A stretch of 64,000 nt of DNA. It comes from Cylicocyclus nassatus. Its lineage: Eukaryota; Nematoda; Chromadorea; Rhabditida; Strongylidae. Location: contig CATQJL010000001.1 in assembly GCA_958299035.1 (NCBI GenBank), positions 7,680,284 through 7,744,283 on the forward strand, written 5' to 3'. Of the stretch, positions 1 through 12,600 are shown piece after piece; the stretch's first letter is position 1; the number at the start of each line of letters is the position of its first letter. A program made the translations under genes and the position numbers. The notes below the pieces were generated by a model. It had not been told where the DNA came from. It worked only from the letters and a program-made list of their open reading frames with translations, and did not search any database.

Positions 1-137
1 TCCCTGTTTCAGTGAATTGATACAGTCAGCAAGTATAAGTAGCTAGCTAGCTTTTCCCGGTCCTGCTGGACAGGGGTTCAACTTGGCAACCCGGCAAAGA
101 GTACATAAAATTCCTTTCATAGAAAGCAAGTGAAGAC

Positions 138-3100
138 TTACAATACCGCTCATAATTCGTCAAAAAAGTCGCCGGACTGCGGCGCACTCCGCCGGAGTGC
201 GCTGCAGTGCACCGGAGTGCGGCAGAGTGCGCCACACTCCACTAGAGTCTGCCGGAGAGCAGCGGAGTGTGCCGCACATCACTAGAGTACGTCGGAATCC
301 GCGTCGAATCGCCATATCTCGCTTCAGAATGGACGAATTCTAAATCCGAGGACACCGTTCGATTCAGCTTAGTAAAGACGCATCATCTACTGTATAGGAG
401 TGCCACAATCTAGCATATGATAGGTATGCGCTAAACAGTATTTCTCTCAATTTCGCGAATTTTTGTTTGGTTGGATTGTTCAGTGTGCTGATGATAGTAT
501 TGCCATTGATTTGTCGCAGATGGCACTTAGAAAGTATACTGTAAAAGCATGGTAGAGAGTCAGTCTAATCGAATTCGCTTTAAAATCTGCTCAAAATCAC
601 AACACTGCTCACAGAATGTGCAAAATTTCCGTGAACTTCACGGAATTCCGGGACTTCCTCCAAAGTCCGCGATATTCCTAGAAGTTCGCGACATTCTAGG
701 ATACGCGGAATCACGGGAAGCACGCAGAATACGCAACGTCATAACTTCTTCCAAAAATATATTTTAAATCCGGAAGCAGCATTTCGTTCAAATCGTTAAG
801 GCAAATCTTTTGTTGTAAAGCATGCCCTCGATATTCCGTTTCCACTCAAACAATCACAGGCTCTCAGCCGGCAGCCACAACGCCACCGCGAAAACCCACC
901 AAAAGCGCGGTGGCCTCATCGCCTCACTGTCGCTTCCCGTGTCAGAACTGGCAGCGAGCGGGCTGCTATAAAGCCTTCAGCTGCTTTCGCTTCGCGCTGA
1001 AGACTTCATAGCAGCCCGCTCGCTGCCAGTTCTCAGCGGGAAGCGACAGTGAGGCGATGAGGCCACCGCGCTTTTGGTGGGTTTTCGCGGTGGCTTTGTG
1101 GCTGCCGGCTGAAAGCCTGTGATTGTCTGAGCAGTTCTCTCGAATTTTGTGGAGGTCCTTTCGCAAGGATGTAACGCAGCGTCTGTGTAACATAAAAGAT
1201 TCCAGTAAGCACTATTCGATAGTACTGTTCCTGTAGGTTATCGTGCGCTTAAAACTGGTTGCGGACTGTCCTTCAAAAGAAATAGAAGCGTTGGTGAATT
1301 TTGAAAAAATCACGCGTTTTCAAATTCTACTCGCCGTAACTTTCTTCGGAATGAATATATTCCGAATCTAAAGAAAGCTTTGCGCTCAGTTCATCAAGGC
1401 AAATCTTTCGGTATACAGCATGTCCTTGATATTCCAATTTCAGTATTCTCCAATCTTTCTGTGGACGTCTTTTTGCAAAGATGTAAAGCAGCGCGCATTA
1501 CCCCTATCAGACTCCAGCAAAGACCGTTCGATAGTACTTTTTCTGTAGATTATGATGCGCTAAATAGTAGCCGCAGGTTTCTTTTCAAAGGAACTAGAAG
1601 GACTGGTGAATTGTGGAAAAATCTTGTCGTCCCAAATTCTACTTGCCATGGCCCCAGAACACAAAGCTATCTTGCTAAGCAGATGTGCGTTTCGAAATCA
1701 GCAGGTCGGATAACCTCTATGAGCAAGTTTTCCGATATGTTCGAATTATTTCATTTTTCTCGTTTTACGCTCTGGAAGCTCGCCGATGGATTTTGGTCAA
1801 AATGGTGATGCTCTTGAACTGTGAGGAAACTTCGCTTATAGAGGTTTTCGAACATGCTCTTTACGAAAATCGTGGTCTTTGAGGTTTACAGGGCCCTTTT
1901 GGAGAGATACGGTAAGGTGAATGTAACTGCATCCGAAAGTGCGTAAATTCGCCCGCACTTCTCGCGTATCTGTCAGAACACTTGCCTGCTTGCTTTTCTG
2001 TGTCAAAACTACTAGGAACTGTTCTATCGAATGGTGCATGACTCAGGCTCCAGTCTATGAAAATCTCCGAGTTATAGGCTACGAAAACACGTCATGAATT
2101 TTGCCCAAAACGTAAAAACGCATATTTCGTCGAAATTCCACCGTGAGTGCTTGTATGACACTCGCATTGCGGATATTATGTTCACTTCGCTCAAGGACTC
2201 CCACTGTATTGAATATGGTGCTTGCGTGTGCTCAGCAGCTCAATTAAATATCAAAGCTAGAAGTCATTTCATTCTATAATGCAAAGATGTGAAAAATTGA
2301 CGTTCTTCACGAATTACTTTGATTTATAACCTGCGCAGAAGGAAAAACTGAGGACATAATTCGGCTTTATCAGTTTTGAATCAACATTCTAAGCGACGGA
2401 TATCACGCAAACTGCAAAAAAAAAACACCAATAGACCGATAGCAGCAACCTGTGAGTCGCGAATAAAATGGCTTTTAGTGGCCCATTAATCCTTCTATCC
2501 TTTTTGAGCGAAAGTAAAGAATTTAAGCAAAAACAGCAAAAAAATGAATAAATCGGTAGAAACAGTGGGTGGGTCCCGAACAAAATGGCTTATTAATACA
2601 CTTCCCACCCATGCATTACGTACGCCAAATTTGGCGCAGATTCCATTACTCCTTCTATCCATTTTGGGCGAAGATACGAAAAGTGGCTTAGCCAAATATT
2701 ATATAAGTATGATTTCGTGGCTCAAGCGCAAACTACCAAATCTAACACAATAAGATTCATTAAGGATGTGAAAAGATTTAATCAGCGTGTTGTACAATCA
2801 CTCACGGTGGAATTTCGACGAAATATGCGATTTTTACGTTTTAATGCACGCTGCTTTACATCTTTGCAAAAAGACGTCCACAGAAAGATTTGAGAATACT
2901 GAAATTGGAATACCAAGGACATGCTGTATACCGAAAGATTTGCCTTGATGAACTGAGCGCAAAGCTTTCTTTAGATTCGGAATATATTCATTCCGAAGAA
3001 AGTTACGGCGAGTAGAATTTGAAAACGCGTGATTTTTCCAAAATTCACCAACGCTTCTATTTCTTTTGAAAGACAGTCCGCAACTAGTTTTAAGCGCACG

Positions 3101-3898
3101 ATAACCTACAGGAACAGTACTATCGAATAGTGCTTATTGGAATCTTTTATGTTACACAGACGCTGCGTTACATCCTTGCGAAAGGACCTCCACAGAAAAA
3201 TTCGAGAGAACTGGAAACGGAATATCGAGGGCATGCTTTACAACAAAAGATTTGCCTCAACGATTTGAACGAAATGCTGCTTCCGGATTTAAAAAATATT
3301 TTTGGAAGAAGTTATGGCGTTGCGTATTCTGCGTGCTTCCCGTGATTCCGCGGATCCTAGACTGTCGCGAACTTCTAGGAATATCGCGGACTTTGGAGGA
3401 AATCCCGGAATTCCGTGAAGTTCACGGAAATTTTGCACATTCTGTGAGCAGTGTTGTGATTTTGAGCAGATTTTAAAGCGAATTCGATTAGACTGACTCT
3501 CTACCATGCTTTTACAGTATACTTTCTATGTGTCATCTGCGACAAATCAATGGCAATACTGTCATCAGCACACTGAACAATCCAACCAAACAAAAATTCT
3601 CGAAATTGAGAGAAATACTGTTTAGCGCATACCTATCATATGCTAGATTGTGGCACTCCTATACACTAGATGATGCGTCTTTACTAAGCTGAATCGAACG
3701 GTGTCCTCGGATTCAGAATTCGTCCATTCTGAAGCGAGATATGGCGATGCGACGCGGATTCAGACGGACTCTAGTGATGTGCGGCGCACTCCGCTGCTCT
3801 CCGGCAGACACTAGTGGAGTATGGCGCACCCTGCCGCACTCCGGCGGAGTGCGCCGCAGTCCGGCGACTTTTTTGACGAATTATGGGCGGTATTGTAA
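138..3898. repeat. Large foldback element with about 1-kb inverted arms
   Basis: The left arm (from 138) reads outward-in as the reverse complement of the right arm (ending 3898). Both begin TTACAATACCGC and continue through the same GC-rich stretch of repeated GGAGTGCG-like blocks. Pairing runs to about 1500 on the left and from about 2841 on the right. A further paired block (about 2108-2150 with 2797-2840) shows that about 600 bases at 1501-2107 are extra on the left, by insertion there or deletion on the right. Open frames inside occur as mirror copies on both strands (549-767 and 3289-3507), so they are arm sequence and not genes. The spacer at 2430-2700 holds two degenerate copies of a 120-150-bp unit. 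No target duplication was found at the ends. Confidence 0.85.
845..1131. mobile_element. MITE nested in the left arm of the 138-3898 foldback, CA target duplication
   Basis: This 287-bp near-perfect palindrome has ends CTCAAACAATCACAGG and CCTGTGATTGTCTGAG. It interrupts the left arm; the right arm lacks it and shows the empty site. Flanks are CA (843-844) and CA (1132-1133), while the empty site has a single CA, so a two-base target duplication is directly visible. It shares its terminal motif CTCAGACAAT with the element at 47023-47572. Confidence 0.8.
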
Positions 3899-4631
3899 CC
3901 TTTCTGTTTTTTTTCTTTTCTATTCTTCATCATCTCCCCTTTCTCCTTTCTACGCCTGTCCCAATCTCGCTCGCCGCCGTAATAAACTCGTCTTCTTTCC
4001 TAATTGGTTTGCATTAAAAAAGCGCATGCTCCTCACCTCGGAATGTAAATGAAATCTACAGCTTCTGCGTCACATGACTGCGGTGGAAATGATCCGATAA
4101 TGACCGATAAGCCTTTAATTCTTTTAGATGTATGTCAACAAATCAATAAATTGATAGGAAGACTGAGCGATTCGTCACAAAGAGTAGCTAAAAGAAGCGC
4201 CGAGGTCGAAAACGTGTGTTCGCGAAGTTTCGGCTCAACCAATTCACGCATCAAGCAGTCTATAAGGATAAAGGATAAAGTATTTGGTGCTCTCAATATT
4301 GATACTTACGTATTCTAACTTCGTACCCAAAGAAGGATCCTTGTGTGCAGACCTTTGAGTGAGCGGGGCCTGCCGATTACAAGTCAGTCCTTGTATCCTT
4401 CCAGATTCTGGTACAAAACTATCGTCTCCGGACCGTAGAGGGCTTGGTTGACCCAGGAGCGGAATCGAAGTGATTCGATCTGGTCATAGTGCATCTTCCC
4501 ACTGCATCACTCGTCCCCAAAGGAGTTTATTCGGAGCATAATTTTGAGAAGCATACATACTCAAAGATAATTTTGAGAAGCATACATACTTTTACGACAA
4601 ATAGAACATAAAAATGTTCATTTTTGTGCGC
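3899..4631. other. Flank of the foldback with one uncertain reading frame
   Basis: The stretch begins with a pyrimidine-rich segment (3900-3970). The only feature that looks at all coding is the frame at 4049-4318, listed separately. At 4510-4590 an AATTTTGAGAAGCATACATAC block is present twice in tandem, about 28 bases apart. No RNA gene or promoter was recognised. Confidence 0.4.
4049..4318 (+). CDS. Uncertain 89-codon reading frame
   Basis: An uninterrupted frame of 89 codons runs from an ATG at 4049 to TAA. Its middle (from the internal Met at about codon 18) has a balanced, hydrophilic, helix-prone composition, including DVCQQINKLIGRLSD and KRSAEVENVC, unlike the Lys/Phe/Ile-rich chance frames elsewhere in the window. 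No family is recognised, no flanking exon was found and no poly(A) signal is evident. It lies directly outside a foldback element, so it could be part of an unrecognised repeat. Treat as a candidate only. Confidence 0.2.
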   Translation: MKSTASASHDCGGNDPIMTDKPLILLDVCQQINKLIGRLSDSSQRVAKRSAEVENVCSRSFGSTNSRIKQSIRIKDKVFGALNIDTYVF

Positions 4632-4871
4632 CAGGCCCCGGGCATACCTCAACGATTTCAGCCGCGACGAGATTTGACAATGCTCCAACTGTTTATAACT
4701 CATCGTAAACACTTCATAAATGAACAGAATATAGGTCTTGCCGTTCTGCGAAACTGTAAACTGTCCTGTACATGATGTACATTGTAGTCTGCTGGTGTTA
4801 AATTTGAAGAGATTCTGGCAGATTGCCAGATCACGTGGCGATTAAATCGCAGAGGTATGTTCGAGGCCTTA
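4632..4871. mobile_element. Diverged MITE of the 11892-12120 family
   Basis: The left end CCCCGGGCATACCTCAACG continues into GATTTCAGCCGCGACGAGAT, closely matching the start of the element at 11892. The right end is a degraded inverted copy (GATTAAATCGCAGAGGTATG). Arms are more diverged than in the intronic copy, so this is an older insertion. Ends are approximate. Confidence 0.6.
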
Positions 4872-5349
4872 GGCTCAGACATGTCATAAGTTTATGAAGC
4901 GCAGAGGCGCGATAAGTAAGAGTGCAAGGAGAGAAAAAATGATAAAGTGCTAATTTTAATGCGCAAAGGATGGAAAAAGTTATATGCAAAGTTTAACAAG
5001 CCGGATTCATAGACATGTCGACTTTACGTTAACTTCAACCCTGGGTTTGTGCTGCGATGTCTTGAGCACCTTGCCAAACCGAAGGTAAGCCTTACCGAAG
5101 GTTAATGGAGAAGGTCACTCACAAATTTCGCACCGATCTTTTTAGCGGCCATGTCCGCCTACCTTCATCTTTCTCGAAAAAACGATAAAGAACGTCGTGC
5201 ATTACCGTGTTTTTTTTCCACCCGGGCATGCAGTTATGTTGTTAGTGAAGAATTGTACCCGCCAGGTACTCGTAGAGTCAAATCGAAACTTTAAAACATA
5301 GTAATAATTCCGTTCTCAGCGTCCGCTGGCATCATAAAGATGACTTATA
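4872..5349. other. Stretch without recognised features
   Basis: Both strands were read. No exon with plausible splice sites, RNA gene or clear repeat was seen. Confidence 0.4.
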
Positions 5350-7468
5350 AGGGAAGCTACCTACTTAGCTCGGTGTTCTGGCAAGTGACATATATATCCT
5401 GAATCAGCTTCAAACGCTGATTCCATATATGCTATTCCTAGCTGCCGAACACCATTCCGAGGCGAGTTATGGATCCTGCGCAAAATTGGCATACTCATCG
5501 ACTCACTGGCATCAGACATCATCGCCTAAGTGCTAATACAATTGCGTTTAACTTCTTTTTACTGAGAAAAGATTGGATTTGTGTTATTTCAATATCTCAG
5601 CACCTCTTTCTAGCAGATTTTTATCTACAGGCACTTTTCCCATGTTCAGTAGTGTGCCAATTTTGCGCAGGAAAAAGTCCATAACTCGCTTCGGAATGGT
5701 GCTCGGCAGCTAAGAATAGCATACAGTGACCGCCAAAAAGTTGCGGACAAGCCTCCCTCCCTTTTCCATCGCTCTTTTTCAGAAGGAAAACAAGGATAAA
5801 GAAATGTAGTAATTGCATGAGGTGATAGAGCTCTTCAAGATCTACAATCTACACTTTGCGTTTTTCGAAAAACATGTATTCTAAAAAATTTCAAAAAACT
5901 TTTTCTAAAAAAAGTCCGAAAATGGGCGCGTCACAATGTCGCGGACAATAATTCTTCGAACGCAAAAATTTTCTTTTGAGTCCTGTTCTGAAGCGGAAAC
6001 ACAAGTAATCCAAACGGGTAAGCATACTACTATACAGAGCTCGTCAAGAACTACACCCTGGTTATGGTTGCTTCCCAGAAAACACAAGCTTGAATTTTAT
6101 TTTGCTTCTTTTCAAAAAACAACTTCTAATTCCCTGCTTCAAGCCAAATTTCTTCACATGGAAAACCATGCAAGACATTCAAACAACTCTGTTCGGATAA
6201 AGTAGATGCTCTTTACCATTCTCCATGCATCTGACGTGTGCTGATGAGTTTCTTTGCTGAAAATGGCTCTTGGCAGTGCTTGCACATGACCCCTCCTGCA
6301 CCTCACCACTGACTTGTACCTCTTTGCATTCTTGTAACTCGGCTTGTAGTCAATGTGTGAGCCTGCAGTTAGGCTCATTCGAAAGAACGAGACTTCCTCT
6401 ACATGATGGTATGCAAAAGAGATGGGTGTAAGAAACAGCGGAGATTTGGCGGATGGGGTGGAAAAATGCGGCCTCAGTGGTAGGGTGAGGATATCCAGCT
6501 AAAGTTGAATAGAGCTTCTTTCGTTACCAGTTCAATCCTGAAAGCTTAAAACTGTCAATGTTCTTGTAATAGATCCATTTTGAAGCTCTAGAACTGTTTT
6601 GTTGTTGACAAGAGCCTTCACTTCAACCACCACTGAGGCCGCGTTTTTCCATCCCATCCGCCAAATCTCCGCTGTTTCTTATACCCATCTCTTTTGCATA
6701 CCATCATGTAGAGGAAGTCCCGTTCTTTCGAATGAGCCTAACTGCAGGCTCACACATTGACTACAAGCCGAGTTACAAGAATGCAAAGCGGTACAAGTCA
6801 GTGGTGAGGTGCAGGTGGGGTCATGTGCAAGCACTGCCAAGAGCCATTTTCAGCAAAGAAACTCATCAGCACACGTTAGATGCATGGAGAATGGTAAAGA
6901 GCATCTACTTTATCCGAATAGAGTTGTTTGAATGTCTTGCATGGTTTTCCATGTGAAGAAATTTGGCTTGAAGCAGGGAATTAGAAGTTGTTTTTTGAAA
7001 AGAAGCAAAATAAAATTCAAGCTTGTGTTTTCTGGGAAGCAACCATAACCAGTGTGTAGTTCTTGACCAGCTCTGTATAGTAGTATGCTTACCCATTTGG
7101 ATTACTTGTGTTTCCGCTTCAGAACAGGACTCAAAAGAAAATTTTTGCGTTCGAAGAATTATTGTCCGCGACATTGTGACGCGCCCATTTTCGGACTTTT
7201 TTTAGAAAAAGCTTTTTAAAATTTTTAGAATACATGTTTTTCGAAAAACGCAAAGTGTAGATTGTAGATCTTGAAGAGCTCTATCACCTCATGCAATTAC
7301 TACATTTCTTTAGCCTTGTTTTCTTTCTGAAAAGGAGCGATGAAAAAGGGAGGGAGGCTTGTCCGCAACTTTTTGGCGGTCACTGTATGTGGAATCATCG
7401 TTTGAAGCTGATTTGGAATGTATATGTACCTTGCCAAAAGGCCGAGCTAAGTAGGTAGCTTTCCTCAT
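5350..7468. mobile_element. Foldback element of about 2.1 kb with long inverted arms
   Basis: The block GCTACCTACTTAGCTCGG near 5356 is mirrored near 7440. Arms then pair almost continuously inward to about 6483 on the left and 6629 on the right, leaving a spacer of about 145 bases. Mirror reading frames (6154-6378 on minus, 6732-6956 on plus) are near-identical translations of the two arms and are not genes. The left arm is longer because it carries the nested element 5430-5721. No transposase-like sequence was seen, so it is presumably non-autonomous. Confidence 0.85.
5430..5721. mobile_element. MITE nested in the left arm of 5350-7468, TA target duplication
   Basis: Ends are TGCTATTCCTAGCTGCCGA and its inverted copy TCGGCAGCTAAGAATAGCA. 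TA flanks the element on each side (5428-5429 and 5722-5723), while the uninterrupted right arm has a single TA at the same point (ATTCCACATACAGTG when reverse-complemented). This fits a Tc1/mariner-type non-autonomous element of 292 bp. Confidence 0.85.
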
Positions 7469-8463
7469 TAGATTCGGGCAACACAGCGATAGAGATTGCA
7501 ATCCTGTCACAATGCCAACATCCTCGCTTGTAAGGAATGTATGTATAGCTTCGTACAGAGATGTTATCACACACTTCAGTGATCTAGCTGCCTGATACTC
7601 GGTATGATTTACTTCAACCGTTCCTTCTTTGCTACTCACAAGCATATGTACATATGTACTTAATCACAACCATAACGCTACTCAGTACGTTTCCTTGTAT
7701 GATTGAAAAACGATTACGAACATAATGTCGTGAGACACAACCTGCATCTAAATGTGAAAAACGAGCCTTTAGAACGACCAAAGTTGCAGACGAGTGTCGT
7801 GACTTCTGCAGAAGGAGTAACATAGATTATCATCGAGTCATACGGGGTCTGAACGAACTCCGCCATTACAGACCGTTTTTGCAGGTACTGGTCCTTTTGC
7901 AATGTTATTATGTCGTTGCAAGACCAGTAGTCCGCGGAGGCGGCTTTAACTGGCGGACTTCGTTCCCTTGCCCTGCCTTTTCCGGTGGTCCTCTTCGCTT
8001 CTCCTGGTTTGGCTGGATATGCACTAGCTGATTGTAAACATTTCTAAAGTTTGTTATGCTGCAAAAAGTTCATCGAGAGACCGGTAAAAGTGCCGTCGGG
8101 CAGCGCGTGTTGTGTGCAGGCTCACACATTGAGTTACACCCAAGAGGCAGGTTCCAATCGTGCAAGATCGTCAAATAACACGCATGATGTGCAGTACGCA
8201 TAACAGGTAATGAAAGGCTCGAGGATACAATGCATCAAAATGTTAGACGTTGTGAGAACAAGGTTCATTTAGTTTCACTGTCGCTTTCTGTGCAACACAG
8301 TCTCCCCTATGCTACAATTATCAATTTCGCGTTCTTTTCCTTCTCCAGCTCTTTTTAAGAAACCAAAGCTTCCAAGCAAAACGTTCTCTTCTCTCAGTTC
8401 CAATTAGACCTTCCCATTAGGATTCACACTCACCATGCGAACAAACCTACACAAAAACTGCTC
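7469..8463. other. Mostly featureless stretch with one dispersed repeat
   Basis: Apart from the repeat block at 7922-7969, no gene, RNA gene or inverted repeat was recognised. It leads into the unknown gene at 8490; a possible acceptor (gctcag) lies at 8458-8463. Confidence 0.35.
7922..7969 (+). repeat. Dispersed repeat, copy 1
   Basis: The block GACCAGTAGTCCGCGGAGG followed by CGGCTTTAACTGGCGGACTT recurs in similar form at 19670-19715. The second copy also has a short inverted partner at about 19617-19640. Family unknown. Confidence 0.5.
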
Positions 8464-8489
8464 AGATTCCGAAAAATGAATGGGAATGC

Positions 8490-8821
8490 ATGTTGACACC
8501 GTATAAAGACTATTTAGATTTGTTTTCGACTATAACTACTCGCTCAATTACAAGACCCTCGCGACCAGTAGCATATCCGATATGGAAGCAAGCTCTTTGG
8601 AAATCCTTACAAACTCGTTTTGCCACCATTCCTCACAACATCTTAAAAAGACAATTAGTTGACCTCGCAAAAGTAAGTGCCGAAATACCATGTAAGTTGA
8701 TTCCTCAATGGCGTATAACATTATCTTCCAGAAAATCTACCAAACAGCATGGGAGCAATTTTTGAAGAAAAATCCAAGTGTAGATCCAAGGATCAAACCT
8801 TACATTGGAAACAAAATTTGA
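8490..8821 (+). CDS. Two-exon gene of unknown function, 90 codons
   Basis: Exon 1 is 8490-8672 and exon 2 is 8732-8821, joined across a 59-base GTAAGT...TTCCAG intron in phase 0. The predicted protein is 90 residues, basic and rich in aromatic residues (YPIWKQALWKSLQTRF in the middle, KIYQTAWEQFLKKNP after the junction, ending YIGNKI). An acceptor-like sequence (actgctcag) ends at 8463 and the frame is open from there, so the true gene may have an upstream exon and the ATG at 8490 may be internal. The exact reading-frame match across a canonical intron is the main support. The family is not recognised: there is no signal peptide, and nothing resembling known zinc or nucleotide-binding motifs. 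A fragment of a mobile element remains possible. Confidence 0.45.
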
Positions 8822-9033
8822 CGTTAGCTTGTCCTTCTTGCACTGTTCTAGAGATGTAATTTGTTACATTAATGAATTCGTACAAAACTGAGGAACTTCA
8901 CATTGTATAGTATAAACAGTCTTAAACAAGTTTCGGGTCCGTCTTCCATATCTGCTAGGCACTTTTCAAATAAGTTGTGAGCTTAAACCCTAAGATTGAC
9001 AAGTATTTAGCGTTGTTGATGAAACTTCTTTAA

Positions 9034-9383
9034 GGCAGCGTCCAGGCAGATCTGGACCTATGGGGCTTTCACGTGGAAAGTACTTTTGGGGCCCTAACTA
9101 AGGCACTGCTCAAGCGGCAGCTCAGGTAGTGCTGTAATGGCTGAGATATTCCCCTCGAAACTGGACCCCGCGACCGTGTTTCGCATGGATTCGTGGCGCA
9201 AAGCGTCCTGGCGCGAAACTGCCATGAATCCATGCGAATACGTTCGCGGGGGCCAGTTTCGAGGGGAATATCTCAGCCATTAGAGCACTACCTGAGCTGC
9301 CGCTTGGGCAGTGCCTTAGTTAGGGCCCCAAAAGTACTTTCCACGTGAAAGCCCCATAGGTCCAGATCTGCCTGGACGCTGCC
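9034..9383. mobile_element. Palindromic MITE, termini GGCAGCGTCCAGGCA
   Basis: This element of about 350 bp has arms that match almost perfectly around a centre near 9205. Ends are GGCAGCGTCCAGGCAGATCT and its inverted copy. TTTAA occurs directly on both sides (9029-9033 and 9384-9388), which may be a 5-bp target duplication or TTAA plus one base. A diverged relative lies at 51515-51892. Confidence 0.8.
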
Positions 9384-9664
9384 TTTAAATCCGTAATAAA
9401 GGCTTTTTCTTATGGTCAGCATACTCAACAATATTCTGATTACGAGCTATCTTGACAAGACTGACCAGGAATTATTTTAGATTCTTATAAATTCTCTTGC
9501 GAAATCACAAAAATTGAAATTGTAGTCTTGTAATGAAAGTCTGAAGTTGGATATTGCCCCTCGTTTTGCTCTGGAAAACTAACAAGAAGGCCTGTTTTAG
9601 AACTACCCCTGTTATGAAAGTGAGAATGATGCAAAATATGCAAAAAGCAGTTTATTGTCTTCTG

Positions 9665-12600
9665 TCAGAGTTTGGCAAAATGCGAATCTTTTACAACTCC
9701 ATCGTGAAATTCCCGTACTTCTTGTATTGAACGACAACCTAAAAAGCAAATATCCGATTTTGTTGGCATCTAAATAATAATTAGAGTACCAGCAAGTCGC
9801 ATAGTGTGCAGGAATTCTTTTTGGAATATCTGCATCACATTCGCAACACCTTCAGCTCCCTGAATCCAAAGTACTTTAAGGAAAAAGAGAAAGACAAAAG
9901 TATGAATAGATTGTTGTAGAAGACTATTATATGATGATGAAGAGCGATTTGATCGATCAATTCGTCATATGGGCCTAGTGCAAACAAGCGTGTTTGCTCG
10001 AATCAGGCACTCTTTTGCATCACTCTCATCGTCTGCGTCTCTTTAACCAGCCCACTCTCTCAGCAAAGGCACACAGGTCCGCAATAACAGACATTTCGCG
10101 CAATAGATGACCCAAGCATTATTCTTACTTCCCGTCCAAAAAGCAAAAAGCTGGTTATGCCACAAATTAGAAGTACCCAGAGCTTTTTCGCATTTTTTTT
10201 TTCGAGCGCAATTATTTTTAACTTACATTTACAGACAGACCCCAAATAACAGGACGACCAACGAATACGCCATCTGCACCAAGAGCTATAGCTTTGAAGA
10301 TATCACGACCATTACGAATGCCACCATCGAAGAACACCTGGAAATTAATTTAATTTAAATTCAAAATCAGCAAATTTTGAAAATCATCTTACCGGCACCC
10401 TTCCATTCACAGCCTCTACTATACTTGGGAGTACTTCTATCTGAAAGGCAAAATCAAACGATTATGAAAATTTGTGTAAAAAAGCTTTTTACTGTAGCCG
10501 GAGCACTGTCCAGTTGGCGTCCACCATGATTTGATACAATGATTCCTTGTGCGCCTCGATTTATGGCTTCTTCAGCATCATCGGCTCGCATTATTCCTTT
10601 TAAGATTACCGGTATTTTTGTGTTGCTGCAAAAAAAATTATTCTTTGTTCATTTATTCCCATTAACTAGTTTAGGTGACAAAATTAGCGACAATCTAAGC
10701 TCTTCTGCCTCTGTTATCTCTATAATCATCTCAATTTTCAAGTAGATCAGTTTTTTAATATAAAATTTTTGTAAATATAAATTAAGCAAAACTGTTTGTC
10801 TGCCAAGCAAATCAAGAACTTTGAAATTATCATTCCGTACCTAATCACCCAGTCTACCATATTCCAATCCAAACTAGGATCGATCTGATTGCCAACATAT
10901 TTTTCGAAAGCTGACTGTCCTTCGTGTGCCGATGGCATTTGTGACGATTGTATCGTTGTGAAATTTGCAAGTCTAAACATATTCAGAGAGATTGTATGGT
11001 CCTCAGGCATTTTTGCAAGTCTTACGTTAGTCCTGCTGGAAGATTGAATGCGTTCCTTTCATCTGCTAAGCGTCTGCCGAGGACTGGTGTATCCACGGTG
11101 ACAACAATTGCCTTGCAGCCAGCCGCATGTGCTCGGAAGAGCAACGATGATGTGATGGATTTGTCCTTGTAAACATACAGCTAGAATTTGAATTAAGTAA
11201 CAAGGAAGTTCAGGTCGAGAAATTTTTGGGAACGATCAAAGCTGAACAGCAAAAATTTGATAAGTTCTGACAAGGAAAATATTTGATAAGACTTCTATGT
11301 AACATGGCAAAGTGCTCCTATATAAGGAAGACGAAAATTAGATTCGACTCAATGATGCCTTTAGCCATTTCTTCGTTCATGGATTGAAGTAGAGCGCATG
11401 TTTTTATTTTGAAAAACTTTCGCTTATACGGCGTTTCTTAGGCACCATAAATCTAAAGGGGATTTTGAATTCAGAAAAAACACGAAGTGAAAATTAGAAG
11501 ACTGGATAACTTCAAATAGGAAAAGTTCATCTATATAGATTATCTTCGCTTACATTTTGTTCTAAAAAAAAGTTTAAAAGAAAGTTTCAGCCAAGTTATT
11601 TCTTGCGCTGCTTCCCGCACCATAGGGCGCTAGCAATCTTGCACATACAGCGTGTCGCAAAATTACCGGTAGTTCGTAAAAACTAGCCGATTACCGAGTA
11701 CCTATCGCGCAGTAATGGTAAAGCCGGGCACGTAAAAATCATACTGTAATAATTGTCAAATCAATCATAGCAAATCATGCATAGAAAGCTGGAGCGATGA
11801 GAGAGAAATCCTTTCATTTTTTAAAAACCTGCGTTTTGCTTTTGAAAAGTGGAAATTCACTGGAACTTAACAATAATGTGTGCGAAACTTAAGGGCCGGG
11901 CATACTTCACGCGATTTCAGTCGCGACGCGATTTGGCAATTCGCCAGAACTCTTCAGATGCAACACTAGCAAACTGCACATGCATGGTGTGTATGACTTA
12001 AGTGGGTTGATAAATACGCTATCTTCTGTACATTCAAATTGCGCTTACAATGAGTTACGGACAGTTGGAATATTGCCAAATCGCGTCGCGACTGAAATCG
12101 CGTGAAGTATGCCCGGCCCCTTATTACCTGGAACCAAAGTGGTACGTCTAATTTCATTGCTTCGTGACCGATAAGCTCGATTGCGGTTGTAGCCCAGGAG
12201 CTAACAACCATTAGAGACTTCGATTTTGCAGCACCTAAATCAAAACCAAACTATTTATCCTAATCAAAAAAAGGATACATTAAGAAATTCACACCTTGAA
12301 CGGTACTTATCTCACCATCCTTCTCAGCCATGCGATGGAATGCAGTTGGTGCAATGCCGATGGGAAATCTTAACGCAGCAAGTTTAAGATGAGGATAAAG
12401 AAGTAACTTTCAAATAGAAGTTTTCATTTACAAAGAATGAGAAATATTTTTTCCTTTATACAGCTATTATATATTAGGTTGTCCCGAAAGTTTTGTCGGT
12501 TTTTCAAATCACTGTAAAACCACGCACAATAAAGATCTGAGTGAGTTTCAACATGCATTCTATGCAACTTTTCCTTCTCTTTCTTGTGGACACATTTTCG

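Noticed and set aside
549..767. A 72-codon frame with a near-identical copy on the minus strand at 3289-3507
   Set aside because: The two frames are the translations of the arms of one inverted repeat, have no homology to known proteins, and lie in mobile DNA.
6154..6956. Mirror frames of 74 codons on both strands, looking conserved
   Set aside because: Their similarity comes from the foldback 5350-7468; conservation between arms is not evidence of coding.
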